Source of the DNA: Candidatus Rifleibacteriota bacterium
GTDB lineage: Bacteria; Muiribacteriota; Ozemobacteria; Ozemobacterales; Ozemobacteraceae
DNA: 64,000 nucleotides
Reading direction: 5' to 3'
Assembly: GCA_018818125.1 (NCBI GenBank)
Contig: JAHISQ010000115.1
Coordinates: 62,001-126,000, forward strand
Positions 1 through 9,006 of this stretch are shown here, piece by piece. The position numbers and the translations under genes were made by a program. Each line of letters begins with the position of its first letter. Positions within the stretch are counted from its first letter, which is position 1. Below the pieces are notes generated by a model, which had not been told where the DNA came from, searched no databases, and worked only from the letters and a program-made list of their open reading frames with translations.

Positions 1-1832
1 GCTTCAATCGGAAAACGGTGGTGAATTTCTCTTAGATACTCGGTGGTTTTGGCAGGTGCGTAAAACACCAGTTTAGATCCGGTATTGCGGCCAATGTTCC
101 AGATTTTTGTCATCCAGAAAGGAAACCCGATCTCGCGTTCTGCGTTTTCAGGTACTATGATGATATCGCGCTTGACCGTAGACAGAGGCTGAACAGGGCG
201 ATAAATGAGGGTCGTGGTGTTACAGCGGGCGAGAACTCCTTCTGCTATGTTGCCGAGAAAAGACTCGGAGATGTTCGTGTTCTGCTGATGAAGACCGAGT
301 ATCAGATCAGTAATTTTGTGTTGCCTGACAATGCCGGCAATCGCGTTGACAATATTAAGATCGTAGCGTAACAGTCTCTTGAGAATGGTATCGGTCGCTG
401 CCGCCGCTTTTTTTGCAAGATCGAGAATTTTGTTGGCTTCCCGCTCACCGAGTTCATCTGAACTGGTCTGGTCAATAACAGTAAGCGCGTATAGACCCTC
501 GGTATTAGACTTTGACTTGACGGTGACGCTTAGGCTGACCAGTTCTTCTGCAGTTTTCTGATAACCAATCGGGATTAGAATGCGTTCTTCGCTGGTTGTG
601 CGGTTTGATTTGTCTTCGAGGCTTTCATTAAGAGCGATGTTTTCGGCACCTTTCTGCGCGACAAACGAAGCGATTGTACAGGTGACGAGAATCATCAAAA
701 TTGTACCGTCGAGTATGCTTTCACTGAGTAGACGTATTGGCTCGCCGGCTGGAGTCTGGCCGAGAATGACATTGTAACCGACCATTACCGCTGCAAGAGT
801 TGCAGCCGCCTGAGCGTTGCTCAAACCAAAAATCAGTCGACGCTCATCGGCGCTGAAACCAAACGTTTTCTGAGCGAGCCAGGCTGCAATGTACTTAGAC
901 ATGGTGGCTACCAGGGTCATGGTCAAAGCAGCGTTGATGGTATCAAAGTCTTTAAAAAAGACGCGATAGTCGATGAGCATGCCAACGCCGATCAGAAAAA
1001 AAGGTATGAACAAAGCATTACCAACGAATTCTATCCGGTTCATTAATGCGGAAGTTCTTGGAATAAGACGATTCAGAGCCAGACCAGCAAGAAATGCACC
1101 GATAATTGCTTCGACACCAGCCAGTTCGACTAGAAAACCCGCCAGAAAAACCATGGCCAGAACGAAATTATACTGTGAGATGTGGTTGCTGTAACGCTTG
1201 AAAAACCAGCGACCAATAACAGGAAACACCAGCACTATTGCCAAAGCAATGGCAGTAAATGACAACCCCATCTTCAGCCAGAAGCCTTCAGTAATATTGC
1301 CGGTTTTTATAGCTACAATAGCTGCCAGCACGAGCAAAGCCAAAGTATCTGTGATCATCGTGCCACCAATAGTCATGGTTACAGCACGGTTTTTGGCAAC
1401 TCCAATGCTGCTTATCATCGGGTAGGCAATCAAAGTATGAGAAGCAAACATGCTCGCTAAAAGCACCGAAGTTACCACCGAGAAGCCGAGGTAGTAAAAA
1501 CCGGCGAGAATACCAAGCACCATGGGGATGGAAAATGTATAAAGCCCAAATATTATGCTGCGTTTACTGTTTTTCTTAAAGTCGGCAATGTCAATTTCGA
1601 GGCCAGCCAGAAATATTATATAAAGCAGCCCAACTGTGCCAAACAGCACAATTGAACTGTCGCGCAGCATCAGATTAAGTCCGTGTGGCCCAATAATCGC
1701 GCCGGCTATGATCATGCCAATCAGGTGCGGGATCTTGAGACGATTGAGTAAAATCGGGGTGGCCAGAATTATAAACAACAACACCGAAAAAATCAGTACC
1801 GGGTTTTTCAGTGGCAGCGCAAATTCATTCAT
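1..1832 (-). CDS. Cation:proton antiporter (Kef/CPA2 type) with C-terminal USP-like domain, partial
   Basis: The reading frame runs off the left edge, so only about the first 611 residues are visible. From the ATG at 1832 (AGGA about 10 bases upstream) the translation shows ten or more hydrophobic helices over roughly residues 1-410, including LIGMIIAGAIIGPHGL and FLAGLEIDIADF, which are typical of CPA2 sodium/potassium:proton antiporters. From about residue 430 the protein becomes soluble. The stretches ERILIPIGYQ, DLILGLH and FLGNIAEGVLARCNTTTLI match the nucleotide-loop pattern of universal stress protein domains. Antiporter-USP fusions are a known arrangement and are thought to link ion exchange to cell state. 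Ion specificity cannot be read from the sequence. A strong terminator separates this gene from the secreted-protein gene upstream. Confidence 0.88.
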   Translation of the reverse strand, partial: MNEFALPLKNPVLIFSVLLFIILATPILLNRLKIPHLIGMIIAGAIIGPHGLNLMLRDSSIVLFGTVGLLYIIFLAGLEIDIADFKKNSKRSIIFGLYTFSIPMVLGILAGFYYLGFSVVTSVLLASMFASHTLIAYPMISSIGVAKNRAVTMTIGGTMITDTLALLVLAAIVAIKTGNITEGFWLKMGLSFTAIALAIVLVFPVIGRWFFKRYSNHISQYNFVLAMVFLAGFLVELAGVEAIIGAFLAGLALNRLIPRTSALMNRIEFVGNALFIPFFLIGVGMLIDYRVFFKDFDTINAALTMTLVATMSKYIAAWLAQKTFGFSADERRLIFGLSNAQAAATLAAVMVGYNVILGQTPAGEPIRLLSESILDGTILMILVTCTIASFVAQKGAENIALNESLEDKSNRTTSEERILIPIGYQKTAEELVSLSVTVKSKSNTEGLYALTVIDQTSSDELGEREANKILDLAKKAAAATDTILKRLLRYDLNIVNAIAGIVRQHKITDLILGLHQQNTNISESFLGNIAEGVLARCNTTTLIYRPVQPLSTVKRDIIIVPENAEREIGFPFWMTKIWNIGRNTGSKLVFYAPAKTTEYLREIHHRFPIE

Positions 1833-2050
1833 GATTCGTCTATCCTGTTCAATCTTCTCTAATGCTGTATCTCTTGAGCCAAAGCTTGTTTTGGGCTTTT
1901 TTTCCATCCCAATAACAGAACATGGTTCTTTCTAGACTAACAGGATAGGGTACATTTTTCCAGCTGCTTTCTTTAGCGTGAGTTCGTTGCTGTTGCATTG
2001 CTTTAAAACAGTCTGTATTCGAAAAGCCATGCCGAGTTGTTCGAGTTGCA

Positions 2051-2080
2051 AAAAAAAAGTTGCTGCGCAAGCAGCAACTT
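2051..2080 (-). terminator. Intrinsic terminator after the gene at 2101-2751
   Basis: A perfect 10-bp stem (2057-2066 with 2071-2080) closes a four-base loop and is followed on the minus strand by a run of T (2051-2056). It lies 20 bases after the stop codon of the upstream secreted-protein gene. Confidence 0.85.
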
Positions 2081-2100
2081 AAAAGTTTTTGCAAAGTCTG

Positions 2101-2751
2101 TCAATCAGGTATGGCGATGACAACGCCGTTTTGTTCTTCGATTCTGAATCCTGCCATGACTTCAGGTGAGTATCGGCCGTTTACTTCGCTGACCTTTACA
2201 GCCCAGCGATAACGGTGATCCTTCTTAAGCCAGCCTTCATCAAAACCGATATAACCGCAAGTTGTTGAAACTCTTTCCCAGACAGTATTCTGTTCTGTCA
2301 GGTCATAGAGGGTTATTGCCGCATATCTAGCCGGAGTTTTCCAGGTAAATATCGGCTTAAGTGTGGCGCCGTATTCGGAAAGAGCAAGCTGAGAAGCTGC
2401 CTGAGGCGCTACGTTCGAAAGAACATCGCCAATTTTAAGTTCCACCGTGAGATTGCCGGCCATAGGCACCTCTGGGTGCTTGGGCAGGCGCACTTTTACG
2501 TAGTAAAAAGTCGGAGTGAAAAGTTCGCTTTCAATAACAAGTTTGCCCATACGCAGATCAAGGCTGCGTGCGACAAAAACGCGGCCCTGCATCGCTGCTT
2601 CTTCTGGCAGGTCAATGCGGTGCTCCCAACTCTGTGGCTGTTCGCCAACCTTGAGCTGATGAAAAAAAGTCTTCTCGATAGTCTGAGCCTGAGCTGTCAG
2701 GCAGGTAAGAGCAAAACAAAGCACCAGAAACAGAGCTAATTTGGTTCGCAT
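2101..2751 (-). CDS. Secreted protein of unknown function
   Basis: The 216-residue protein begins with a clear Sec signal peptide (MRTKLALFLVLCFALTC, cleavage probably after AQA near residue 22). The frame is open farther upstream to 2880, but the ATG at 2751 has AGGAGAG at correct spacing and starts exactly at the signal peptide, so it is the preferred start. The mature part looks all-beta. Its second half (WERVSTTCGYIGFDEGWL then HRYRWAVKVSEVNGRYSPEV) resembles fibronectin-type or Ig-like strands that describe an 'input' value, but no family is recognised. It is a single-gene unit ended by a terminator at 2051-2080. Confidence 0.75.
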   Translation of the reverse strand: MRTKLALFLVLCFALTCLTAQAQTIEKTFFHQLKVGEQPQSWEHRIDLPEEAAMQGRVFVARSLDLRMGKLVIESELFTPTFYYVKVRLPKHPEVPMAGNLTVELKIGDVLSNVAPQAASQLALSEYGATLKPIFTWKTPARYAAITLYDLTEQNTVWERVSTTCGYIGFDEGWLKKDHRYRWAVKVSEVNGRYSPEVMAGFRIEEQNGVVIAIPD

Positions 2752-3111
2752 GATTATCTCTCCTTGATCCGCAATATCACTGTTATAATTTACGGTGTTA
2801 CGGCGTCTGCCGACAAGGTACAGATGCTCCCTCGTTAAAAACAATGCTGCCGCGGCCTTAACACCTGTCAACCCGACCAAATGTTACATAAGATATGCAT
2901 TGATATCTTCAGTCGCAATACAAATTTGCTGATTGCTTGTCTGAAGTTGATTAAGACGACCAGGATGGCTGGCTACCTTCCAAAAATTGCTGTCAGATTA
3001 CTCGACTACGCTTAATCTTCAAGAAAGCTGCAATCAACTAGCAAATAAAAACTTTTTTTGCATCTCAAAGTATTATAAACTGAAGACTGAATTTTATGAC
3101 AGGAGAAAGTC
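2752..3111. other. Divergent intergenic region
   Basis: This 360-base non-coding stretch separates a minus-strand secreted-protein gene from the plus-strand peptidase gene. A TATAAC box on the minus strand near 2785 and an AT-rich TATTATAAAC near 3070-3080 on the plus strand could be -10 elements, but neither has a convincing -35. No RNA gene or repeat is seen. Confidence 0.4.
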
Positions 3112-4179
3112 ATGAAGAGGATATTTTTAATTGCTTTATCCGGATTGATTCTACTGGCATCGCCAGGTGTGACTGCTACCAACCCTTTTGCCGAAACCAC
3201 AGTTATTTTTAGTCCGACTGATGCCAAAGCGGTCAGCTTAGCTGAAAATACGGCAACCAGCGATGCTATTGCGAAGGCTGCGGCAAGCCTTGCGCAGGCT
3301 AGCGAAAACTATTCCAAACTGATAAAACAGTTTGTCGCTGATCCAGCTAAGTACGGTAATGAAAAGGGCGATTACACAGAGTATGTTAAGCTGCTACAGT
3401 CTTTGGCCAAGCAGCTGGGAGAGCTTTCCGACAAACTAAAAAAAGTCTCTGCAAACGCCAAAACTCAAGAAACAGAGAAAAAGACAGAAACTAAGCCTGC
3501 GAATCCCCCCCAAACTACTGCTGGAACTGTCAAAGTTGGTTCAAGCCTGAACATCAGAACCAGTCCGTGGGGCAAAATTATCGGAAGTCTTTCGAATAAC
3601 GACAAGGTAACGATAACCGGCAAAAGCGGCGACTGGTACAAAATTTCATATAATGGCAAAACCGCTTATATACATGCAAACTACGTAGAAACAGCTGATA
3701 AAAAAGCCGGAACCACTCCGGTGAAATCTAATCAACCAGCACCTGCTAGTAACACTCCTGTCTCTAAGGGTGGCGGACTTACTTCTGCTCCATGTTCACC
3801 GATGCCATCGCGAGCTTCCAGTGAGTATGGCTGGAGAATTCACCCAACTCTTCATACCAGAAAATTTCACGATGGTATCGATCTGCCAATTCCCAGCGGA
3901 ACAAGACTCAACGCACTCGGCAACGGAGTAGTTGTAGCTGCTGGTTTCGAATCAGGCGGCGGCAACTATATCAAGGTTCGCTATGACAACGGTTATGAAT
4001 CTTTTTATTGCCATCTTAAGAGCAGTTCTGCTAAAAAGGGTGCAAGAGTTTCGGCCGGGCAAGAAATTGCGAGATCAGACAACACCGGGCAATACACAAC
4101 TGGCGCACATCTGCATTTTGCCCTAAAGAAGGACGGAAAAAGCGTTAACCCACGCTCAGCAGGGATACCTCTGCCATGA
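3112..4179 (+). CDS. Secreted SH3b-domain M23 family metallopeptidase
   Basis: The protein has 355 residues and is probably a periplasmic or extracellular peptidoglycan endopeptidase. A signal peptide (MKRIFLIALSGLILLASPG) is followed by a helical region rich in Ala, Lys and Gln (about 50-110). A bacterial SH3 domain follows at about 138-197 (GSSLNIRTSPWGK, GDWYKISYNGKTAYIHANYV), then a T/P-rich linker. The M23/LytM domain occupies about 225-345. The zinc-binding residues are present: HDGID (His-x3-Asp) near 252 and HLHF near 333, so it should be active. The start has AGGAGA eight bases upstream. The stop codon overlaps the next start (ATGA), which implies translational coupling with the propeller protein. 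Confidence 0.92.
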   Translation: MKRIFLIALSGLILLASPGVTATNPFAETTVIFSPTDAKAVSLAENTATSDAIAKAAASLAQASENYSKLIKQFVADPAKYGNEKGDYTEYVKLLQSLAKQLGELSDKLKKVSANAKTQETEKKTETKPANPPQTTAGTVKVGSSLNIRTSPWGKIIGSLSNNDKVTITGKSGDWYKISYNGKTAYIHANYVETADKKAGTTPVKSNQPAPASNTPVSKGGGLTSAPCSPMPSRASSEYGWRIHPTLHTRKFHDGIDLPIPSGTRLNALGNGVVVAAGFESGGGNYIKVRYDNGYESFYCHLKSSSAKKGARVSAGQEIARSDNTGQYTTGAHLHFALKKDGKSVNPRSAGIPLP

Positions 4180-5207
4180 CACGAATGATGGTGAAATCTA
4201 TGATAAAAAAAGTTCTGTTTTCTGTATTTGTATTAATAGTAGTAGTTTCGTCGGTGGCTACTGCTGCTGAAGAATCTGATTTCAAGCTTATTAATGCATT
4301 GAACTATCACAAAAGTATGTTTAATGCGGTTACATCAGAGGTCTTTCTGAAAATTCCCCTCGGAAGCGGATCAGAAGATGTCGGAGGCGACGAACAGGAC
4401 CCTGAACACTACACTCCAGGAGTTCCCTTCGCTTTCAGACCGGATGCGGAAGGCAATGTCTGGATACTTGATTCTGCCAACAAAGCTTTGAAGCTTTTTG
4501 CCAGCAACGGCTCCGTGCTGAAGAATATTTCTCTGGAACAATATGGCACCGTCGTCAGAGATTTCGCTTTTGACAAAAAGGGAGGGTTCTGGCTGTTGAG
4601 CCCGGTCAATGGCTTTATTTACCGCATCGATGCAGCCGGCAAACTGTTAAGTGAGATTGAGGGCTTTAATGCCGCGCGCGCCATTGAAACCGGTATGCTT
4701 GGCGAATTGCTGGTTGACATGCCAACCATGGCCTCTGTTCTTAGATTTAGTGATGATGAGACACTGAAAGAGCAGTATCCATGTGACGAAAGCCTGACCA
4801 TGATTGAAGGGGTTGGTGGCAAGCTGCTTGTTCTTGAGAAAAGCGATAAAATGGCGAGCCTACTGCTGAGAAGCCTTGCATCTCCTGCTCAAAACATTTC
4901 TCTTACCGAATTTCCTCTGGACATAGCTGACCCGGCAGTAACTTATGCCGGGGCGAGCGTCATAGGCCACGACAAAGAAGGCAACCTGTATCTAAATCTC
5001 ATCGCCTGCCATGAGAACGGAGCAATATATCGCGACAGAATTTACCGATGCACAGCCACTGGCAAGATTCTTGCTCAGAAGGATGTCATTATGATGCCAT
5101 GCCTGTCGCTTGATTTGCCACGTGAGCGCGTTGTCACCGCCGATGGAAAGGTCATGACCTATTATATCGATGGTGACAATTATGTTCTGGCCGTATATAG
5201 CCTTTAA
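4176..5207 (+). CDS. Secreted beta-propeller-like protein, coupled to the M23 peptidase
   Basis: The protein has 343 residues and overlaps the upstream peptidase gene by four bases. In-frame ATGs at codons 1, 4, 5 and 9 are all possible starts; the signal-peptide core begins at codon 9 (MIKKVLFSVFVLIVVVSSVA). The mature part has repeated blades of the type 'D..GN.WILDSANKALKLFASNGSV' and 'DKKGGFWLLSPVNGFIYRIDAAGKLL', which is the pattern of NHL/SMP-30-like six-bladed propellers. Function is unknown. Coupling to a cell-wall hydrolase suggests a scaffold or regulator in the periplasm, but this is inference. A strong terminator follows. Confidence 0.78.
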   Translation: MTRMMVKSMIKKVLFSVFVLIVVVSSVATAAEESDFKLINALNYHKSMFNAVTSEVFLKIPLGSGSEDVGGDEQDPEHYTPGVPFAFRPDAEGNVWILDSANKALKLFASNGSVLKNISLEQYGTVVRDFAFDKKGGFWLLSPVNGFIYRIDAAGKLLSEIEGFNAARAIETGMLGELLVDMPTMASVLRFSDDETLKEQYPCDESLTMIEGVGGKLLVLEKSDKMASLLLRSLASPAQNISLTEFPLDIADPAVTYAGASVIGHDKEGNLYLNLIACHENGAIYRDRIYRCTATGKILAQKDVIMMPCLSLDLPRERVVTADGKVMTYYIDGDNYVLAVYSL

Positions 5208-5260
5208 CGGCTGCTTTTCTAAACCAGCCTTTTAAAAGGCTTTGCGAGCTTTACAAAGCA

Positions 5261-5292
5261 AAAGCACTGGCATACCCGCCAGTGCTTTTTTG
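5261..5292 (+). terminator. Intrinsic terminator after the peptidase-propeller pair
   Basis: An 11-bp perfect stem (5261-5271 with 5278-5288) with a six-base loop is followed by more T residues on the plus strand. Confidence 0.88.
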
Positions 5293-5378
5293 TCTGAAAA
5301 AAAATGTGTTGTATTGCTTTTTAAAGTCAGCATGTTAGTCTTACTATTCCTGATATATTAGTTGCAGAAAGGATGCTA

Positions 5379-6668
5379 ATGGATACTTCTGATTTTCGTA
5401 AACCTGAGCTGATGGCACCAGCTGGCGATATGATCAGCCTGCGTGCCGCACTCAACGCCGGTGCCGATGCAGTCTATTTTGGCGTGGTTTCGATGAATAT
5501 GCGTGCCAGCGCGAAAAATTTTACTGCCGACGAAATGCCTGGGATTGCGCAGCTTTGCCATGAATATGGTGCCAAAGCTTATCTGGCGATGAACACAATT
5601 ATTTATGATAAAGAACTGGCTCTGGCCGAAGAATTAGTAAAAGAAGCAGCTGCCGCCGGTATTGATGCAGTTATCTGCTGGGACTTCGCCATTCTCGATC
5701 TGACGATGCGTCATGGTATCAAGGCTTTTATTTCGACTCAGATGTCGATTGCCAACTCGGCGGCGCTGGTTTTTCTCTATCGCAATTTTGGCGTAAAACG
5801 CTTTGTTCTGGCTCGCGAATGCACTCTCGAAGAGATTATCTCAATTCGTGGCAACCTGACAACACAGCTTGGTGAAGAGGCCGCCCGGATCGAACTCGAA
5901 GTGTTTGCGCACGGCGCCATGTGTGTTTCGGTAAGCGGGCGCTGTTTCATGTCGCAGATTGCATTTAATCAGTCAGCCAATCGCGGCGAGTGCCGCCAGC
6001 CATGCCGCCGCGAGTATGAGATTCGTGACGTCCGGGATGGCAAAGAATTTTTGCTGGGTCAGGATTACGTAATGAGTCCTCGCGACCTTTGTACCCTACC
6101 TTTCCTTGAAAAACTACTCGATGCCGGGATCGACAGTCTCAAGATTGAAGGGCGCGGGCGCAGTCCTGAGTATGTAAGCACAGCTACCGCCTGCTATCGT
6201 GAATTGATCGACTTTTATGTTGAACATAAAGCTCAATCAGATTTTACAGCGCAGCTTGATTTGCTCAAAGAAAGGCTGATGAAGCGATTAGATGCGGTTT
6301 TTCACCGTGGTTTTTCAGAAGGTTTCTATTTTGGTCGTCAGATCGGTGAGTGGACCGGCGGCAATGGCTCCAAAGCAACTCATCGCAAGGTTTATATCGG
6401 ACTGGTTACCAATTTTTTCAAAAAAGTCATGGTTGCCGAAATCAAGGTTGAAGGCGCAGGTTTTGCGCAGGGCGACGAACTGATGTTTCAGGGTTCAACT
6501 ACCGGAGTTCTTTCGCAAAGAGCAGAGACAATAGAAGAGGCTTTCAAGCCGGTTCTTATGGCCGAGAAGAACAGCCTTGTCGGCGTAAAGCTTGAGCATG
6601 TAGTCAGAGAAAACGATCAGGTTTATATCATGGTTCCAGTTGATCAAATTGAAAATGCGAGGCAGTAA
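5379..6668 (+). CDS. Peptidase U32 family protein
   Basis: The protein has 429 residues. The N-terminus KPELMAPAGDMISLRAAL and the segment ADAVYFG are the classic opening of U32 proteins, which fold as a TIM barrel. The central signature lies in HGAMCVSVSGRCFMSQ, followed by NRGECRQPCRREYE. Its four cysteines match the iron-sulfur-type cysteines of tRNA hydroxylation factors TrhP/YegQ and RlhA rather than a proven protease. A likely role is therefore tRNA uridine hydroxylation or another prephenate-linked modification; this is family inference. ATG occurs at 5373 and 5379; the SD AGAAAGG ends at 5372, so 5379 has the proper spacing. It is the first gene of a tight four-gene operon. Confidence 0.9.
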   Translation: MDTSDFRKPELMAPAGDMISLRAALNAGADAVYFGVVSMNMRASAKNFTADEMPGIAQLCHEYGAKAYLAMNTIIYDKELALAEELVKEAAAAGIDAVICWDFAILDLTMRHGIKAFISTQMSIANSAALVFLYRNFGVKRFVLARECTLEEIISIRGNLTTQLGEEAARIELEVFAHGAMCVSVSGRCFMSQIAFNQSANRGECRQPCRREYEIRDVRDGKEFLLGQDYVMSPRDLCTLPFLEKLLDAGIDSLKIEGRGRSPEYVSTATACYRELIDFYVEHKAQSDFTAQLDLLKERLMKRLDAVFHRGFSEGFYFGRQIGEWTGGNGSKATHRKVYIGLVTNFFKKVMVAEIKVEGAGFAQGDELMFQGSTTGVLSQRAETIEEAFKPVLMAEKNSLVGVKLEHVVRENDQVYIMVPVDQIENARQ

Positions 6669-7112
6669 ATGAGCGAAAATTTGCAGGTGCGTTGTCCAGA
6701 AACAGAAGATGAATGGCAGCAATATTATCACCTGCGATGGTCTGAACTTAGACAGCCATGGGGAGAACCTGAGGGCAGCGAGCGTGACGAGCGAGACAAC
6801 GCAACTGAGCACTGCGCCATTATTTCCGAAAATAAGGTTATTGGCGTTGGCCGAATGCAGATGAACGATCATGAAGAGGCTCAGATCAGATACATGGCGG
6901 TAGCGTCAGAGCATCATGGCCGTGGCCTCGGGCGCAGAATTGTCGAATATCTTGAGGCGCGGGCACGAGAACAGGGCGCAGTAAGAGTGATTCTCGATGC
7001 CCGTCAGAATGCGGTGGGTTTTTATCTGATTCTGGGCTATAATGTAGTCGCTGACAGCTATCTGTTGTTTGGCGAGATTCAGCATTATCTGATGCAAAGA
7101 GATCTTTACTGA
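6669..7112 (+). CDS. GNAT family N-acetyltransferase
   Basis: The 147-residue protein spans one GNAT fold. The acetyl-CoA pyrophosphate-binding motif is HHGRGLGRRI at residues 82-91, preceded by the beta-4 strand AQIRYMAV and followed by LDARQNAVGFYLILGY. The N-terminal part (YYHLRWSELRQPWGEPEGSE) resembles the ElaA-like/YjcF-like subgroup. The substrate is unknown. The start codon directly follows the stop of the U32 gene with no gap, so the two are co-translated. Association with the U32 protein may mean a shared modification pathway, but nothing in the sequence proves it. Confidence 0.9.
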   Translation: MSENLQVRCPETEDEWQQYYHLRWSELRQPWGEPEGSERDERDNATEHCAIISENKVIGVGRMQMNDHEEAQIRYMAVASEHHGRGLGRRIVEYLEARAREQGAVRVILDARQNAVGFYLILGYNVVADSYLLFGEIQHYLMQRDLY

Positions 7113-7123
7113 GGGAATATGTA

Positions 7124-7831
7124 ATGAACAAAAAAACCTGTTGCGGCTGTTTTGGCGGCGGATGCTTTCTGGTGGTGATAGCTTTAGTAGTTGGCAGCTA
7201 TTTTGGCTATAGCTTCGTTCACGAAAAAGGCGTCGAGTTTGCAGCCAGCGGTCTCACGGATACCGTTGACAAGCTCACAGAAGTAGCCTTTGCCGAGGCG
7301 GATCGCGAGGAATTAAACCGCATCGCCGCTGAAGTTGCCAATGACATCAGATCCGGCAAAATTGGCCTGGTTGAAGTTGTAAAAGAAACCGCACAGCAGC
7401 TAAATAGTAATTTGCACAGTAAGGCTATGTTGCTGGCCTTTTACCGGAAGAATTTCGAACAGGGTGAGCTGCCGGAGTCGACTGAACCGGTGGCCTCGGC
7501 TCCAAAAGAGCTGGTCGACCGATTGATATTGGGAATGATAAAAAAGGCCGTATCTTCTGAGCAGACGGCATCGCTAACTGCCATGCTGGTTGAGCGTAGT
7601 ACCGAAACAATTGAAAGCAATGATGGCAAAAGCCGCATAACCCACAGTTCAAGGCGATTAAAGAAAAGTCTGACACCAGAAGACATCGCTGCAACTCTCG
7701 ATATCATGCGTAAAATATGCGATGACAACCAATTGCCGCTTCCTGAAGCTGATTTTAATGCTTCTGATGCGGTAAAAAATGAAATTGTAAGTTTCTTTAA
7801 CAAGCTTAAACAGTTGGGAACAAAAGAATGA
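7124..7831 (+). CDS. Single-pass membrane protein of unknown function
   Basis: The 235-residue protein starts with a short Cys/Gly-rich segment (KKTCCGCFGGGCF) running into one transmembrane helix (VVIALVVGSYFGYSF), then a soluble alpha-helical region. The GAGGGA element eight bases upstream supports the start. The CCGCFGGGCF opening is shared by many small bacterial membrane-anchored proteins and may carry acylation or metal-binding cysteines. No family is recognised for the helical remainder. It sits between the GNAT gene (11-base gap) and the methyltransferase gene (4-base overlap), so it belongs to the same operon. Confidence 0.75.
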   Translation: MNKKTCCGCFGGGCFLVVIALVVGSYFGYSFVHEKGVEFAASGLTDTVDKLTEVAFAEADREELNRIAAEVANDIRSGKIGLVEVVKETAQQLNSNLHSKAMLLAFYRKNFEQGELPESTEPVASAPKELVDRLILGMIKKAVSSEQTASLTAMLVERSTETIESNDGKSRITHSSRRLKKSLTPEDIAATLDIMRKICDDNQLPLPEADFNASDAVKNEIVSFFNKLKQLGTKE

Positions 7832-8583
7832 ACGGAATTTGGAAAGGTTTTTTTGACTGCATTGCTGATCGTTATGAAGACGAAGTCTTTACTCTCAATA
7901 CCGTGCCAGAAGTCGACTTTATTGTCGAAGAAATGAAACTGGCCGCTGGCGACAGTGTTCTCGATATAGGTTGTGGAACGGGGCGACATTCGATCGAGCT
8001 GGCGCGGCGAGGTTTTAAGGTGACCGGTGTCGATATTTCGTCGGGCATGCTTGCCGTTGCGCGTAAAAAGGCGACTGAAGCCGGAGTACAGATCGAATTT
8101 GTCGAATGTGCGGCTCAGGATTTTGTAACAGAAAAGCGCTATGATGCTGTTCTCTCTCTATGCGAAGGCGCGCTTTGTCTGATCGATGACGATGATGACA
8201 TCTGGAGCCGCGATATGGCTGTTTTTGCCAATATGGCTGATGCTCTTAAAGAGAATGGCCGCTTTCTGGTTACAGTTCTCAACGCATTCAGGCTGGTTCG
8301 TTCGATCAGCGATGTCGATATTGCCGCCGGCATGGTTGATCTGTTCACTCTGAGCAGCCGCTTTGAAAACGAAGTAAACTGTAAAGAAAACGAAGAGCCG
8401 GTTAAGGTCAAGGGCATAGAACGCTATTACACTCCATCTGAGCTGATTCGCATGGTTAATCGAATTGGGCTTAAAGTCGACCATATTTATGGCGGAACAG
8501 CTGGTGCCTGGCTGCGAGAGCCGCTCAAGCTTGACGAGATCGAATTTATGGCAACAGGTCATAAAAAATCGGCCAAACCATAG
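7828..8583 (+). CDS. Class I SAM-dependent methyltransferase
   Basis: The 251-residue protein has the Rossmann-like methyltransferase motif I, VLDIGCGTGRHS, at about residues 44-55, motif post-I (VTGVDISSGMLAVARKKA) and a motif IV-like strand (YDAVLSLCEGALCLIDDD). The Asp-rich DDDD loop after motif IV is unusual. C-terminal features (GIERYYTPSELIRMVNRIGLKV) match the ubiquinone/methyltransferase-11/25 type. The substrate is not identifiable; small molecules are more likely than nucleic acid. It overlaps the membrane-protein gene by four bases and ends the operon. No terminator is seen directly after it. Confidence 0.9.
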   Translation: MNGIWKGFFDCIADRYEDEVFTLNTVPEVDFIVEEMKLAAGDSVLDIGCGTGRHSIELARRGFKVTGVDISSGMLAVARKKATEAGVQIEFVECAAQDFVTEKRYDAVLSLCEGALCLIDDDDDIWSRDMAVFANMADALKENGRFLVTVLNAFRLVRSISDVDIAAGMVDLFTLSSRFENEVNCKENEEPVKVKGIERYYTPSELIRMVNRIGLKVDHIYGGTAGAWLREPLKLDEIEFMATGHKKSAKP

Positions 8584-9006
8584 TTTAATAGAAGTCTAAT
8601 ACCAACCCCATAAAAGAACTTACTCGCACGAAGCATTTTTTTTTGCATGACCGCTAATGGTCTGACGTCGCGCAAGCCAGGATGGCGGCTGCGATTGCGA
8701 AATCTTAGGACTGGTATAACATCCTGAGCTGAACTCCCGGCAACGACCAAGCACTGTACATGGCAAAATTATCGCCTATCGGTGTTTCAACAAGATTGAG
8801 GATTGGTAAATTTCTGGCAGGGGTTGCTGAAAAACTGACAAAGCTGAAAATTCAACACTGTACCCGGCCTCGCAAAAACCATCTCCTGGAGCCAATCTCA
8901 CCGCTCCACAAAAAAGTGGCATGCAATTTGCGTTGTTGTAGACATCAAGTTTGGTCGATAATAATTTAAAATAAGTTTATATAAGTTTATCAGGAGGGTG
9001 TTTATT
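8584..9006. other. Intergenic region with a partial repeat arm
   Basis: This 423-base stretch has no convincing gene. Small open frames on both strands lack ribosome sites and family resemblance. It holds a 12-base match (8623-8634, CTCGCACGAAGC) to the repeat arm seen complete at 41391 and 44212. Between 8600 and 8725 there is an imperfect inverted pair, TAATACCAA against ACTGGTATAA, suggesting a decayed palindromic element. The promoter and ribosome site of the next gene occupy the right end. Confidence 0.45.
8936..8964 (+). promoter_or_regulatory. Possible sigma70 promoter for the small secreted protein
   Basis: TTGTAG (8936-8941) and TAATAA (8959-8964) are separated by 17 bases. A start of transcription near 8971 would give a leader of about 36 bases ending in a perfect AGGAGG (8992-8997). 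Confidence 0.4.

Noticed and set aside
1849-2094. Minus-strand 81-codon open frame between the antiporter and the secreted-protein gene
   Set aside because: Its first codons lie on the terminator hairpin at 2051-2080, it has no ribosome site and no protein-like composition.
8760-8969. 69-codon plus-strand frame in the gap before the small secreted protein
   Set aside because: No SD, no signal peptide or domain, and it overlaps the likely promoter of the next gene.
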